Positions 1 through 8,156 of a stretch of 64,000 bases of DNA are shown piece by piece. The first letter of the stretch is position 1; each line of letters opens with the position of its first letter. The DNA is taken from NCBI GenBank assembly GCA_013388855.1, contig JACAEM010000038.1:1-64000 (forward strand), written 5' to 3'. Both the position numbers and the translations under genes were made by a program. The stretch comes from Chloroflexota bacterium. GTDB lineage: Bacteria; Chloroflexota; Anaerolineae; Anaerolineales; Villigracilaceae. The notes below the pieces were generated by a model. It saw only the letters and a program-made list of their open reading frames with translations, had not been told where the DNA came from and did no database searches.

Positions 1-405
1 AACCAAAACGCCGCAAATTTCGCGCGCAGCGCGTCGCTCCCCGCATGGGGAGCGTGGATTGAAACTGCCTGCAACGCCCTTACCAGATTGCCTTCGCCTG
101 GTCGCTCCCCGCATGGGGAGCGTGGATTGAAACGCGGAATAGGATTAATCGTGTTGTGTGATATTTAATGTCGCTCCCCGCATGGGGAGCGTGGATTGAA
201 ACGTTGAGATCGTCAATGACGATCTCTGGGAGCCTTAGTCGCTCCCCGCATGGGGAGCGTGGATTGAAACTATCCCATGAAAGATTTATAAGGTGCATAC
301 ACAAAGTCGCTCCCCGCATGGGGAGCGTGGATTGAAACTCTTTCTCGCCCGGAAAACTCGCGGCGGGTTTTTGTCGCTCCCCGCATGGGGAGCGTGGATT
401 GAAAC
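1..405 (+). CRISPR. CRISPR array, type I-C-like, cut by left edge
   Basis: Six identical 33-base repeats (GTCGCTCCCCGCATGGGGAG followed by CGTGGATTGAAAC) start at 33, 101, 170, 238, 306 and 373. The five complete spacers are 35, 36, 35, 35 and 34 bases. Bases 1-32 are most of another spacer, so the array continues to the left. The ATTGAAAC 3' end and the CTCCCC/GGGGAG stem are typical of type I-C repeats, which places transcription on the plus strand and the leader outside the window to the left. The last repeat shows no decay. No cas gene is visible in the window, so the type call rests on the repeat alone. Confidence 0.97.
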
Positions 406-425
406 TCGGCATAGCAGAGCCGCCT

Positions 426-1250
426 TTACCCCAACACAATCCTATTTTTTGTGACCGCCACCCCCCTGCCGCAATGGGCACAGCGTAAAGCGTTTGGCCT
501 ATCCTCCCAGCCGATTTCGCCGCAGGCAGGACATTGCAACACGTCCTTCAACGAACGCGCTCCAACCGGTTCCGACGCCCCGTGCTTCACCGCCAGCGTC
601 CGGTCAAACAACTTCCACCACTTTGTGACTCGAATATTTTCAAACCCAGTGCGCTCCAACAGGGATGTGTACTCCGGCATACTCTTTATCTTTGCTTTGC
701 GCCCGGATTCCTCCGTGCCGCGCGAGGTAAGGAGCAGTCCGCCGGGGCGCAGGACGCGCGCAAACTCCGCCAGCGGCTCGTCCATGCCGGGGAAGAGTTC
801 CAGCACCTCCAGCGCGCACACCGCGTCGAAGGACGCCTCGGGGAACGGGAGTGGCAGGGAGACGTGTCGAAGCATTTCGAAGCGGGACAGATACGGGCGT
901 AGTTTCGAGGCGGCTTGTTCCAGCATCCCTTGAGAGAGATCGACGGCAATGATCCTTCCGTGGAATTCCGGTCGGTTCATCAGCGCGTACGAGAGACGCC
1001 CCGTGCCGGCGGCGAAATCCAGAATCAACGGCTCAGGGATATTGTTTAGCGCTTCCAGTAAGGGTTGTGCGAGCATCTCATCATCGCGCAGTTGACTTTC
1101 CTTCTTCCCCTCGTCATACTTGCGTGACCACCGGTCGTACAGCCATGACTGCACGCGCGGACCCAAATGCACACCTTCATAAAAATAAACTTCCCGGTCG
1201 AGCAAATAACCAATCGCCACAAGCAGAACAATGCCAATGACCCAGTTCAT
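426..1250 (-). CDS. Membrane-anchored SAM-dependent methyltransferase with C-terminal zinc ribbon
   Basis: A class I SAM methyltransferase of 274 residues. It starts with one hydrophobic segment (MNWVIGIVLLVAIGYLL), then has a glycine-rich motif I (LDFAAGTGRLSYAL, about 90-105), an acidic motif II (VDLSQGML) and LRPGGLLL. It ends with a CPAC...CAHCGRG zinc ribbon, an unusual addition that may bind nucleic acid or a partner. The ORF track begins 130 codons earlier inside the next gene. The ATG at 1250 is preferred because it overlaps the stop of the MFS gene by one base (TGATG), so the two are probably translationally coupled. The substrate is unknown; ubiquinone/menaquinone-type methylases are the nearest general family. 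Confidence 0.85.
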   Translation of the reverse strand: MNWVIGIVLLVAIGYLLDREVYFYEGVHLGPRVQSWLYDRWSRKYDEGKKESQLRDDEMLAQPLLEALNNIPEPLILDFAAGTGRLSYALMNRPEFHGRIIAVDLSQGMLEQAASKLRPYLSRFEMLRHVSLPLPFPEASFDAVCALEVLELFPGMDEPLAEFARVLRPGGLLLTSRGTEESGRKAKIKSMPEYTSLLERTGFENIRVTKWWKLFDRTLAVKHGASEPVGARSLKDVLQCPACGEIGWEDRPNALRCAHCGRGVAVTKNRIVLG

Positions 1251-2455
1251 CACAACTCCGATTCTTCCACATGCCGCAGGGATGAAAATGCGTACCCGGC
1301 GAGGAACAGGGATGCGCCAGCGATTCCCGCACCGACCATCACCAGCCGGATGGCGCTCGCTTCGGCAAGGCACCCTGAAACAAGAATACCGGACAAATAG
1401 GGAATCTGCACCAACAGGTGCCGCGCAGATAGGACACGTCCCTGCACATCGGCGGGTACCTTCGCCTGCCAGATGGCAAGATTGCCGCCTTCCACGAACG
1501 GCTCGAAGAAGGCAAAAAAGAAACTTCCGACCGCCCAGAGGATGACCGCGCCGCTCAATCCCAGCCATAGGATACCCAACAGACAAGCCCCCGCGCCGCC
1601 GATCAGAATGTTGTGGATGCGTTGCCTGGTCCCGCCCCACAGACTCAGGATCACGCCTCCGGCTACGCCGCCAACGGCTCCCGCTGATTGGACAGTCGCC
1701 AGCGCCGATTCGTTGTTCCCGGTTCCGCTCAGCACCAGCGGCGCCATGAGAGTCGCACCGATGGCAAGGAAAATTCCTGCGAACATGAACAGGACGGTCA
1801 GCGCGCGCAGACTGCGTTTTTCATGGATATAACGAAAGCCGAAGCGAAGTTCCTGCCAGAATGTTCCCCGGCTTTGCCTGCCGGTTTCTGTTTGCTCAGG
1901 TTGCGGCACGCGAATAAACAACAGCGTCCCAAAGGCAAACAGGAACGTCCCCAGGTCGATCAGCATGATGCCGCGCAGACCAAGCGGCGCGAGCAACGCC
2001 GCGGCGAAGATCGGCGCCAGGATTCCCGACAGCGCCCGCGCCGAGCCAAGCATCCCTTCGGCACGGGTATAGTCCTCCTTCGAGAGCATGGTCGTCACTG
2101 CCGCGGCATAAGCGGGATATTGAAAGGCGGTGAAGAACCCCGCCAGGAGGCTGACAAGATAGATGTGCCAAAGTTGCAAACTGCCGAACGTATAAATGAG
2201 GAAGATTGTCAGCGTGCCCAGGGCGGTTGCAAGGTCGCTGAGCGCCATGACCCATTTGCGGTTCCAGCGATCCACAAAAACGCCGGCGACCGGGGTCAAT
2301 AACACGGCGGGCAAAAAGGCGAAGAAGCTGATGGTTGCCAGCGCCGAGGCTTTGCCGGTCGCCTCCCATGCCCAGATTGTGAACGCGAACCAGGTCATCG
2401 CACTGCCGATGAGCGAGACGACCTGTCCGAACCAGAGGAGGGTGAATTTCCGCAT
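1250..2455 (-). CDS. MFS transporter
   Basis: A 401-residue major facilitator protein with about 12 hydrophobic segments. It opens with KFTLLWFGQVVSLIGSAMTWFAF and has the cytoplasmic-loop motif GVFVDRWNRKW after TM2, as in drug and siderophore exporters of the MFS_3/EntS type. It probably exports a small molecule across the cytoplasmic membrane; the substrate cannot be read from sequence. It is cotranscribed with the downstream methyltransferase (one-base overlap). A second, diverged MFS_3-like protein lies at 49801-51057. Confidence 0.9.
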   Translation of the reverse strand: MRKFTLLWFGQVVSLIGSAMTWFAFTIWAWEATGKASALATISFFAFLPAVLLTPVAGVFVDRWNRKWVMALSDLATALGTLTIFLIYTFGSLQLWHIYLVSLLAGFFTAFQYPAYAAAVTTMLSKEDYTRAEGMLGSARALSGILAPIFAAALLAPLGLRGIMLIDLGTFLFAFGTLLFIRVPQPEQTETGRQSRGTFWQELRFGFRYIHEKRSLRALTVLFMFAGIFLAIGATLMAPLVLSGTGNNESALATVQSAGAVGGVAGGVILSLWGGTRQRIHNILIGGAGACLLGILWLGLSGAVILWAVGSFFFAFFEPFVEGGNLAIWQAKVPADVQGRVLSARHLLVQIPYLSGILVSGCLAEASAIRLVMVGAGIAGASLFLAGYAFSSLRHVEESEL

Positions 2456-2484
2456 GGGTTTGAGGTGCAGAAGGCGCCAGCAGT

Positions 2485-3261
2485 TCAGCGGGACGATCTC
2501 TGTCTTACCGCCTCATAGACAATCAATGCCGTGGAGACGGAGACGTTCAACGAATTGACCTTGCCCGTCATCGGGATTTTCACTTTCAGGTCTGCGTTCG
2601 ACATCCAGAACTCAGTGAGTCCCTCGTCCTCCGTGCCGACAGCAATGGCGACCGGTCCGCACAAGTCGACAGTGGAGTATGTCACGGCTGCGGATGGTGT
2701 TGCGGCAAGGGTGCGTATCTTCCGCGTTTTCAGCCACTTCCAAGCGGACGCGTTATCGCTTTCGACGACAGGCACGCTGAAGACCGCCCCGCGGCTGGCT
2801 CTGACCACGTTGGGATTCCACAGGTCCACGCGCGGGTCGCACAGGAGCAACGCGTCCACGCCTGCCGCGTCGGCGGTGCGGAGGATCGCCCCGAGGTTGC
2901 CCGGCTTTTCGATGGATTCGGCAAGGATAATCAAAGGCGACTCGCTCAATTCCAAATCGTTCAGGGATGTGTGGGGGATCGGGAAAATGCCCATCCAGCC
3001 GTCGGGGTTGTCGCGGTAGGAGATTTTTTCGAAAACAGCGCGGTTGACGGTGATCGATTCAGGGAAATCCCCGTTGATTTGGCGGGAGGCAAGTTCCGGC
3101 GAGGAAAGAAGCGTCTGCGGCCGGTGTCCTGCAGCCAGCGCGAGCTGGATCTCGTCATAGCCTTCCACCAGCATCAAGCCGTCCTTCGCGCGGGTCCTTT
3201 TATCGTCTCGCAATTTGACGATGTGTTTGACGCGTGGGTTCTGCAGGCTGGTGATGTCCAT
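2485..3261 (-). CDS. TrmH/SpoU-family RNA 2'-O-methyltransferase
   Basis: A 258-residue SPOUT methyltransferase. The N-terminal substrate-binding domain is recognisable from LQNPRVKHIVKLRDDKRTR and MLVEGYDEI. The three SpoU motifs are PGNLGAILRTADAAGVDALL, AVGTEDEGL and IPMTGKVNSLNVSVSTALIVYEA, which form the knotted SAM site. The family 2'-O-methylates ribose in tRNA or 23S rRNA; the exact target is unknown. The ORF track extends it 168 codons upstream, but that part is an out-of-frame reading of the next gene. The ATG at 3261 overlaps that gene's TAA by one base (TAATG). Confidence 0.92.
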   Translation of the reverse strand: MDITSLQNPRVKHIVKLRDDKRTRAKDGLMLVEGYDEIQLALAAGHRPQTLLSSPELASRQINGDFPESITVNRAVFEKISYRDNPDGWMGIFPIPHTSLNDLELSESPLIILAESIEKPGNLGAILRTADAAGVDALLLCDPRVDLWNPNVVRASRGAVFSVPVVESDNASAWKWLKTRKIRTLAATPSAAVTYSTVDLCGPVAIAVGTEDEGLTEFWMSNADLKVKIPMTGKVNSLNVSVSTALIVYEAVRQRSSR

Positions 3262-4070
3262 TAACCGGTTTTGCCTGTGCCGAGTTTCCAAAATACAAAG
3301 AGCAGAGGGATGCCAACCCCAAGGTACGCGCCGAAATACAGCAAACCGCCGGGGCGCGCGGCGAAATCGAAGAGGCGGATGTAAACGAACGCAGCCGCGG
3401 TGATGAAGACGATCAAGCCATACGACGCGATGGAATGATGCAGGATGGCGTTGAGGTCCCGGTTCCACAGATAAGGCGTGACCGCCAGTGCCAATGTCAG
3501 GTAGAAGACGCCGAAACTCCGCAAGGTGAACAGCGACATGATCTCCGGGAAGATGCCGCCGTTCGTGCCCGGCGCGCCGATTTGTGTAGTGCAGCCGTAC
3601 AGCCCAAGGAAGCCGACGAAGATAATGAAGATGATAAGAAAGATAAACTGCGTGGAACTGAAACGCGGACCTTCTGGGTTCAGCGCCGGGCGTCTGGCAA
3701 TCACTTCCCAGATGCCGATAAAGGCGGCAACTGTATTCACGATCAGTGTACTGAAATACAACCATGCGATGGGATGTGCCAACGCCAGTTTGTCGCGGAA
3801 GAAAAACAACACCAGCAGTTCACCGACACCGAACATCCACAAATACAACAGCGCGCTGAACACAAGATTCCATTGCCAGCGGCGGGCTGTAATCCACGCC
3901 AGCCACGCATTGCCAAGACACCATCCGCCGATGGTCATGGTCATGAAAGCAGTCACCTTCCAGGCAAAGACAGGCGCGAGCTGTTCGGGGAGAAGGAAAA
4001 GCAATGCGCCCAAAATGGCGTAGAGGATTGCATTTAGGTATGTGAGCAGGCGGGATGTATTAGAAATCAT
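3261..4070 (-). CDS. Polytopic membrane protein of unknown function
   Basis: A 269-residue protein with about eight predicted membrane helices (for example LNAILYAILGALLFLLPEQ, FIFLIIFIIFVGFLGLYG). I do not recognise a named family. The ATG at 4070 is chosen because a good Shine-Dalgarno, TGGAGG, lies just before it; the ORF track start, 48 codons earlier, falls inside the ABC ATPase gene. The stop overlaps the start of the SpoU methylase, so the pair is one transcript. No catalytic motif is visible. Confidence 0.8.
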   Translation of the reverse strand: MISNTSRLLTYLNAILYAILGALLFLLPEQLAPVFAWKVTAFMTMTIGGWCLGNAWLAWITARRWQWNLVFSALLYLWMFGVGELLVLFFFRDKLALAHPIAWLYFSTLIVNTVAAFIGIWEVIARRPALNPEGPRFSSTQFIFLIIFIIFVGFLGLYGCTTQIGAPGTNGGIFPEIMSLFTLRSFGVFYLTLALAVTPYLWNRDLNAILHHSIASYGLIVFITAAAFVYIRLFDFAARPGGLLYFGAYLGVGIPLLFVFWKLGTGKTG

Positions 4071-4099
4071 GGAGCCTCCATAATCGCTAAAGTGAATTG

Positions 4100-5086
4100 T
4101 TATTTCGCCAACAATAAGCACGCCGCTCGATGTGTCTCGCTGATCGGCAACAGGCGTGGATCGCTTTCCTTGCAAATGTTCATCGCCACCGGGCAGCGCG
4201 GATGGAACCGGCAACCAACGGGCAACTCGATCGGATTGGGTGTTTCACCCTGCAGAATCATACGCTTCCTTCTCAGCCGGGGGTTGGGCACGGGGATGAC
4301 CGAAAGCAATGCCTGCGCGTACGGATGTTTCGGATCGGTCAACACCTCGCGCATCGAACCGATCTCGACGATACGCCCCAGGTACATGACCGCCACCCGG
4401 TCAGCGAAGTAACCAACCGTTCCGAGGTCATGCGTAATGAAGATGACCGAGATGCCGCGCGACTCTCGCAAGTCGGCAAGCAGGTTGATGATCTCAGCGC
4501 GGATGGAGACATCCAGCATCGAGACTGGTTCATCGGCAAGCAGGAGGTGCGGCTCAAGCACCAGCGCGCTGGCGATGACCACACGCTGGCGCTGCCCGCC
4601 GGAAAGCTGGTGCGGGAAGCGGTGCATGTACTCCTCGGCAGGTTTCAGCCCGGCATCTTCCAGGGCGCGCACAACGTGCGCCTGCCTTTCCCCGTGATCC
4701 CCGGCCAGTCCATGCACGACCAGCGGCTCGGTGACGATTTCCTCGATGGTTTGGGTGGGATTGAGCGACTCATACGGGTCCTGAAAAACCATTTGAATGC
4801 GCTGCCGGGTGGATTTACGTTCCCTGTCCGTCAGGTGGGTGATGTCCCTGCCTTCGAAGAAAATGCTCCCTTCTGTGGCGTTTTCCAGCCCCATCAATGT
4901 CAGCGCAAGGGTGGATTTGCCGCATCCGCTCTCGCCGACCAGCGCGATGACCTCCCCTCGGCGCAATTGCAGATCGACATCATCCACGGCATGAACGTAT
5001 TGCTCCGTGCGCGAGAAAAGAGCCGGTCTGCCCGCCAGGAAATATTTTTTCAAGTTCTTAACTTCGAGGATGAATTCGTCAGACAT
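4100..5086 (-). CDS. Peptide ABC transporter ATP-binding protein (OppF/DppF type)
   Basis: The second ATPase of the peptide importer, 328 residues from the preferred ATG. It has Walker A GESGCGKS, Q-loop MVFQDPYESLNP, signature LSGGQRQRV, Walker B LLLADEP and the oligopeptide-transporter C-terminal region ending CRFHPRCPVAMNIC, whose cysteines in this family can hold an Fe-S cluster or metal. A GTG at 5110 would add eight residues; MSDEFILEVKNLKK at 5086 fits the family start better, though neither has a strong ribosome site. It is the last gene of the importer operon and energises uptake with the ATPase half of the fused protein upstream. Confidence 0.93.
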   Translation of the reverse strand: MSDEFILEVKNLKKYFLAGRPALFSRTEQYVHAVDDVDLQLRRGEVIALVGESGCGKSTLALTLMGLENATEGSIFFEGRDITHLTDRERKSTRQRIQMVFQDPYESLNPTQTIEEIVTEPLVVHGLAGDHGERQAHVVRALEDAGLKPAEEYMHRFPHQLSGGQRQRVVIASALVLEPHLLLADEPVSMLDVSIRAEIINLLADLRESRGISVIFITHDLGTVGYFADRVAVMYLGRIVEIGSMREVLTDPKHPYAQALLSVIPVPNPRLRRKRMILQGETPNPIELPVGCRFHPRCPVAMNICKESDPRLLPISETHRAACLLLAK

Positions 5087-5123
5087 ATGCAATATCTCAG
5101 CGGCAATCACTCACAGGTGATTG

Positions 5124-7052
5124 TCAGCTTTTCTCCTCCACTAAATGGCAGCCCACAATATGACCGCCATTCAATTCATGCAGGCGTGGCATTTCTGTTA
5201 CACAACGCTCGAACGCTAACGGGCACCGCGGCGCAAAGCGGCATCCGTCGGGGAGGGCATTCAACTTGGGCGGGTATCCGGGAATGGAAGTGAGCCGCTT
5301 TTCCGGCTTGGAAAGATCCGGAAAGGCTTTGAGCAACTCCTGGGTATAGGGATGGCGCGGCGCATTGTAGATCGAGTCCACGCTGGCGTATTCGGCGGTC
5401 ATCCCGCCATACATCACCAACACTGAATCGCACATCTCTGCCACAACACCCAGATCATGTGTTACAAAAATAATGGCAAGCCCCAGCTTCTTTCGCAGGT
5501 CATCCAGCAATTCAAGGATCTGTGCCTGGATCATCACGTCCAGCGCAGTGGTCGGCTCGTCCGCAATCACCACCTGTGGGTCGCACGAAAGCGCCATTGC
5601 AATCATGGCGCGTTGCCGCATCCCGCCGGAGTATTGGTGCGGGTAATGATCCTTATGTTCGGCGGCAATACCCACCAGGTCGAGCAATTCCAGCACACGA
5701 GCATTTACCACTCCATGCGGCAGCCCGGGCATGTGCTTGTTGATGGCCTCCGCAATCTGATCGCCGACCGTCCGCACCGGGTTAAGAGCATTCATCGCGC
5801 CCTGGAAGATGATCGATATCCCCTTCCAGCGAATCTCCGCCATCTCGTCCTCTTTCAGAGTCGCAAGATCCCACCCGCCAAAACGGATGGACCCGCTGGC
5901 GATCTGTCCCGCCGCGGGGAGCAGTCTCATCAAAGCCATCATGAGCGTGGTCTTGCCGCATCCGCTTTCACCCACCAGACCAAGCAACTCACCTTCATGG
6001 AGTTGGAAACTGACGTTATGCACCGCTTTCGCGACCTGCCCATCACCGACATAGTGAATCGAAAGATTGCGGACATCCAGCAGGACAGGGACATCGCTTC
6101 TTTTGCCGGTGACATCCACCGCTTCAGTCTGGACTGTGGGTCTGCCCGGCATCAAATGATGTGATTCCAATCTGGGATTCAGAATCTGCTCAAGCCCGTG
6201 CCCAAGGAGCGTCAATCCCAGCACCACCCACACGATCCCGAACCCCGGCACGACCAGCGCCCACCATGCGCCTGCGCTCATTGCGCCGCGCCCAAAAGCG
6301 AAATTCAACATCTGCCCCCATGAGGTCGCTGTCGGATCGCCCAACCCCAGAAAAGACAAGGTGGATTCGTTCAAGATGGCCAGTGAGATGACCAGAATTG
6401 CGTTGACAACCAGCAACGGCAGGACGAGCGGCAAAATGTGATGAAGAATGATATGCCTCGTCCCCGCCCCGATGGCGCGTGCGCGCAGAACGAACTTGCG
6501 CGATTTCACCGCCAGCGTCTGCGAGCGGACCACGCGCGCAGTGGTTGTCCACCCGAGCAGTCCGATAACGAAGATGATATTGAGCAGGCTTGGTTTAGTC
6601 AACGCGACGATGACCACAATCAGCGGCAGGTCGGGAATGACGAGCATGGTATCCGTGAAACGCATGAGAATGTTTTCGAGTCGCCCGCCGTAATACCCGG
6701 CTACAATGCCGATCACACCACCAATCACAATGGAGATAAATGCCGCGAAGAAACCCACGATCAGCGAGACACGAGAACCGTAAATAAAACTTGAAAGAAC
6801 ATCCTTCCCGGCATCATCCGTGCCAAACCAATGATCCGTGCTGGGAGGGTTGTAAATATCGCGGGAGGTGATCCCCTCGGAGGTTTCTGGGTCATAGGGC
6901 GCGAGCGCCGGCGCAAAAATCGCGACAATCACAATCAAGACCAGCATAACTAGTCCAACAACGCCCATGCGATTTTTACGGAATTCCCTCCAAAAACCCG
7001 TCAAGGGAGATGATGGTACAGAAGGTTTGAGTTCAGCAGTCTGGACAGCCAT
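5124..7052 (-). CDS. Fused peptide ABC permease and ATPase (OppC-OppD)
   Basis: A 642-residue fusion. Residues 1-295 are a DppC/OppC permease: an N-terminal helix, the periplasmic EGITSRDIYNPPSTDHWFGTDDAGKD segment and the EAA loop (RARAIGAGTRHIILHHILP). Residues 320-642 are a DppD/OppD ATPase with Walker A GESGCGKT, signature YSGGMRQRA, Walker B VVIADEP and the C-terminal CRFAPRCPLAFERC segment. The joint (LNPRLESHHLMPGRP) has no stop or frameshift, so this is a true fusion, not two overlapping genes. It starts four bases after the OppB stop. Importers normally encode these two subunits separately. Confidence 0.93.
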   Translation of the reverse strand: MAVQTAELKPSVPSSPLTGFWREFRKNRMGVVGLVMLVLIVIVAIFAPALAPYDPETSEGITSRDIYNPPSTDHWFGTDDAGKDVLSSFIYGSRVSLIVGFFAAFISIVIGGVIGIVAGYYGGRLENILMRFTDTMLVIPDLPLIVVIVALTKPSLLNIIFVIGLLGWTTTARVVRSQTLAVKSRKFVLRARAIGAGTRHIILHHILPLVLPLLVVNAILVISLAILNESTLSFLGLGDPTATSWGQMLNFAFGRGAMSAGAWWALVVPGFGIVWVVLGLTLLGHGLEQILNPRLESHHLMPGRPTVQTEAVDVTGKRSDVPVLLDVRNLSIHYVGDGQVAKAVHNVSFQLHEGELLGLVGESGCGKTTLMMALMRLLPAAGQIASGSIRFGGWDLATLKEDEMAEIRWKGISIIFQGAMNALNPVRTVGDQIAEAINKHMPGLPHGVVNARVLELLDLVGIAAEHKDHYPHQYSGGMRQRAMIAMALSCDPQVVIADEPTTALDVMIQAQILELLDDLRKKLGLAIIFVTHDLGVVAEMCDSVLVMYGGMTAEYASVDSIYNAPRHPYTQELLKAFPDLSKPEKRLTSIPGYPPKLNALPDGCRFAPRCPLAFERCVTEMPRLHELNGGHIVGCHLVEEKS

Positions 7053-7055
7053 AAG

Positions 7056-8084
7056 TTATTCCGTCTGTACGCGGGGGTCGAGGTAGGAATACATCAAATC
7101 GGCGATCAGGTTGGCAATCACCACGCTGACGGCAATCAACAAAAAGACACCTTGAAGAACCGGGTAATCCCGCCGTTCCAGCGCCTCATAGACCGCGCCT
7201 CCCAACCCGGGCCATGAAAAGACCGCCTCGATCTGGATCGCCCCGGCTACAGTAAACCCCAGGTTGATGGCAATGATCGTCACGATGGGAAGCATCGCAT
7301 TTTTCAGCGCATGATCCTTCAGGATCTGGAAAGTGCTCAACCCCTTTGCCTTTGCCGTCAAAATATAATCTTCCGAAAGCACATCCATCAAACTGGAGCG
7401 CATGACCAGCAGGTATTCACCCATGTAGACAATGGTATAAGTCAGCGTGGGAAGCACCATATGCTTTGCAATATCGGCAATCTGGTATGAAAGAGGATAC
7501 GAACTGGTACCCGGTGTGATCCTGCCGCCAATGGGAAAACCATGCCCGCTCCCCCAGAAGAGCAGGATGATGCCCAGCCAAAAAGTCGGTAGACTCCATG
7601 TGACCAACCCGGTGATGAGAGCAGAGTAATCGATGACGGTGCGCGCCTTCCATGCGGCGAACAGCCCAAACAAGATCCCGACAATAATCGAAAGGATTTG
7701 CCCCGCGCCAATCAGCAGGAGTGTATTCCACAAACGTTCCACCAGAATGTCGGCGACAGGTCCATTTGTGTGATAGCTGATCCCCAATTCACCCTGAACC
7801 AAGTTACGGATGTAAATAAAGAACTGAGTCTCGAATGGATTGATCCAGCAATCTCCGACCTTGATTGGATTCAGTGTTTCGAAACAGTTGATGACCGGCT
7901 TATCCAATCCGAACCGGACGCGCATCGCCTCCTGGTTCTCCTTCTTGAAACGCGGGTCGTGAGTTCCAGCTTTGACCGGATCGCCGGGAAGCACGCGAAA
8001 AAGGAAAAAGTTGAGGATGAGAACAAACAGAATGGTAAAAGCCGACCAACTGACCTTCTTCAACAAGTAACGATAGCGTTTCAA
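7056..8084 (-). CDS. Peptide ABC transporter permease (OppB/DppB type)
   Basis: A 342-residue inner-membrane permease beginning MKRYRYLLKKVSWSAFTILFVLILNFFLFRVLPGDP, the characteristic OppB/DppB start. It has about six helices and the EAA loop TAKGLSTFQILKDHALKNAMLPIVT. The start codon is TTG, preceded by GGGAGAG at suitable spacing; no ATG is available nearby. It forms the transmembrane channel with the permease half of the fused protein four bases downstream. Confidence 0.93.
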   Translation of the reverse strand: MKRYRYLLKKVSWSAFTILFVLILNFFLFRVLPGDPVKAGTHDPRFKKENQEAMRVRFGLDKPVINCFETLNPIKVGDCWINPFETQFFIYIRNLVQGELGISYHTNGPVADILVERLWNTLLLIGAGQILSIIVGILFGLFAAWKARTVIDYSALITGLVTWSLPTFWLGIILLFWGSGHGFPIGGRITPGTSSYPLSYQIADIAKHMVLPTLTYTIVYMGEYLLVMRSSLMDVLSEDYILTAKAKGLSTFQILKDHALKNAMLPIVTIIAINLGFTVAGAIQIEAVFSWPGLGGAVYEALERRDYPVLQGVFLLIAVSVVIANLIADLMYSYLDPRVQTE

Positions 8085-8156
8085 GGGTCTCTCCCGGCAT
8101 GACGAAGAGAGGCGGGAAATGGAACCGTCTCTCTTCGTCGGATGATACTTTTTCCC

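Noticed and set aside
80-481. 133-residue minus-strand ORF with SIHAPHAGSD/FNPRSPCGER repeats
   Set aside because: It is the translation of the CRISPR repeats; proteins with these strings are known database artefacts.
1688-2302. 204-residue plus-strand ORF opposite the MFS gene
   Set aside because: Antisense shadow of a clear MFS protein, with low-complexity Arg/Gln/Lys composition and no ribosome site.
1-4070. Possible defence island beside the CRISPR array
   Set aside because: The adjacent genes are a methyltransferase with a SAM fold, an MFS exporter and an RNA methylase; none looks like a cas or defence gene.
4130-5293. 387-residue plus-strand ORF
   Set aside because: Antisense to the OppF-type ATPase and the end of the fused gene; no domain and no start signal.
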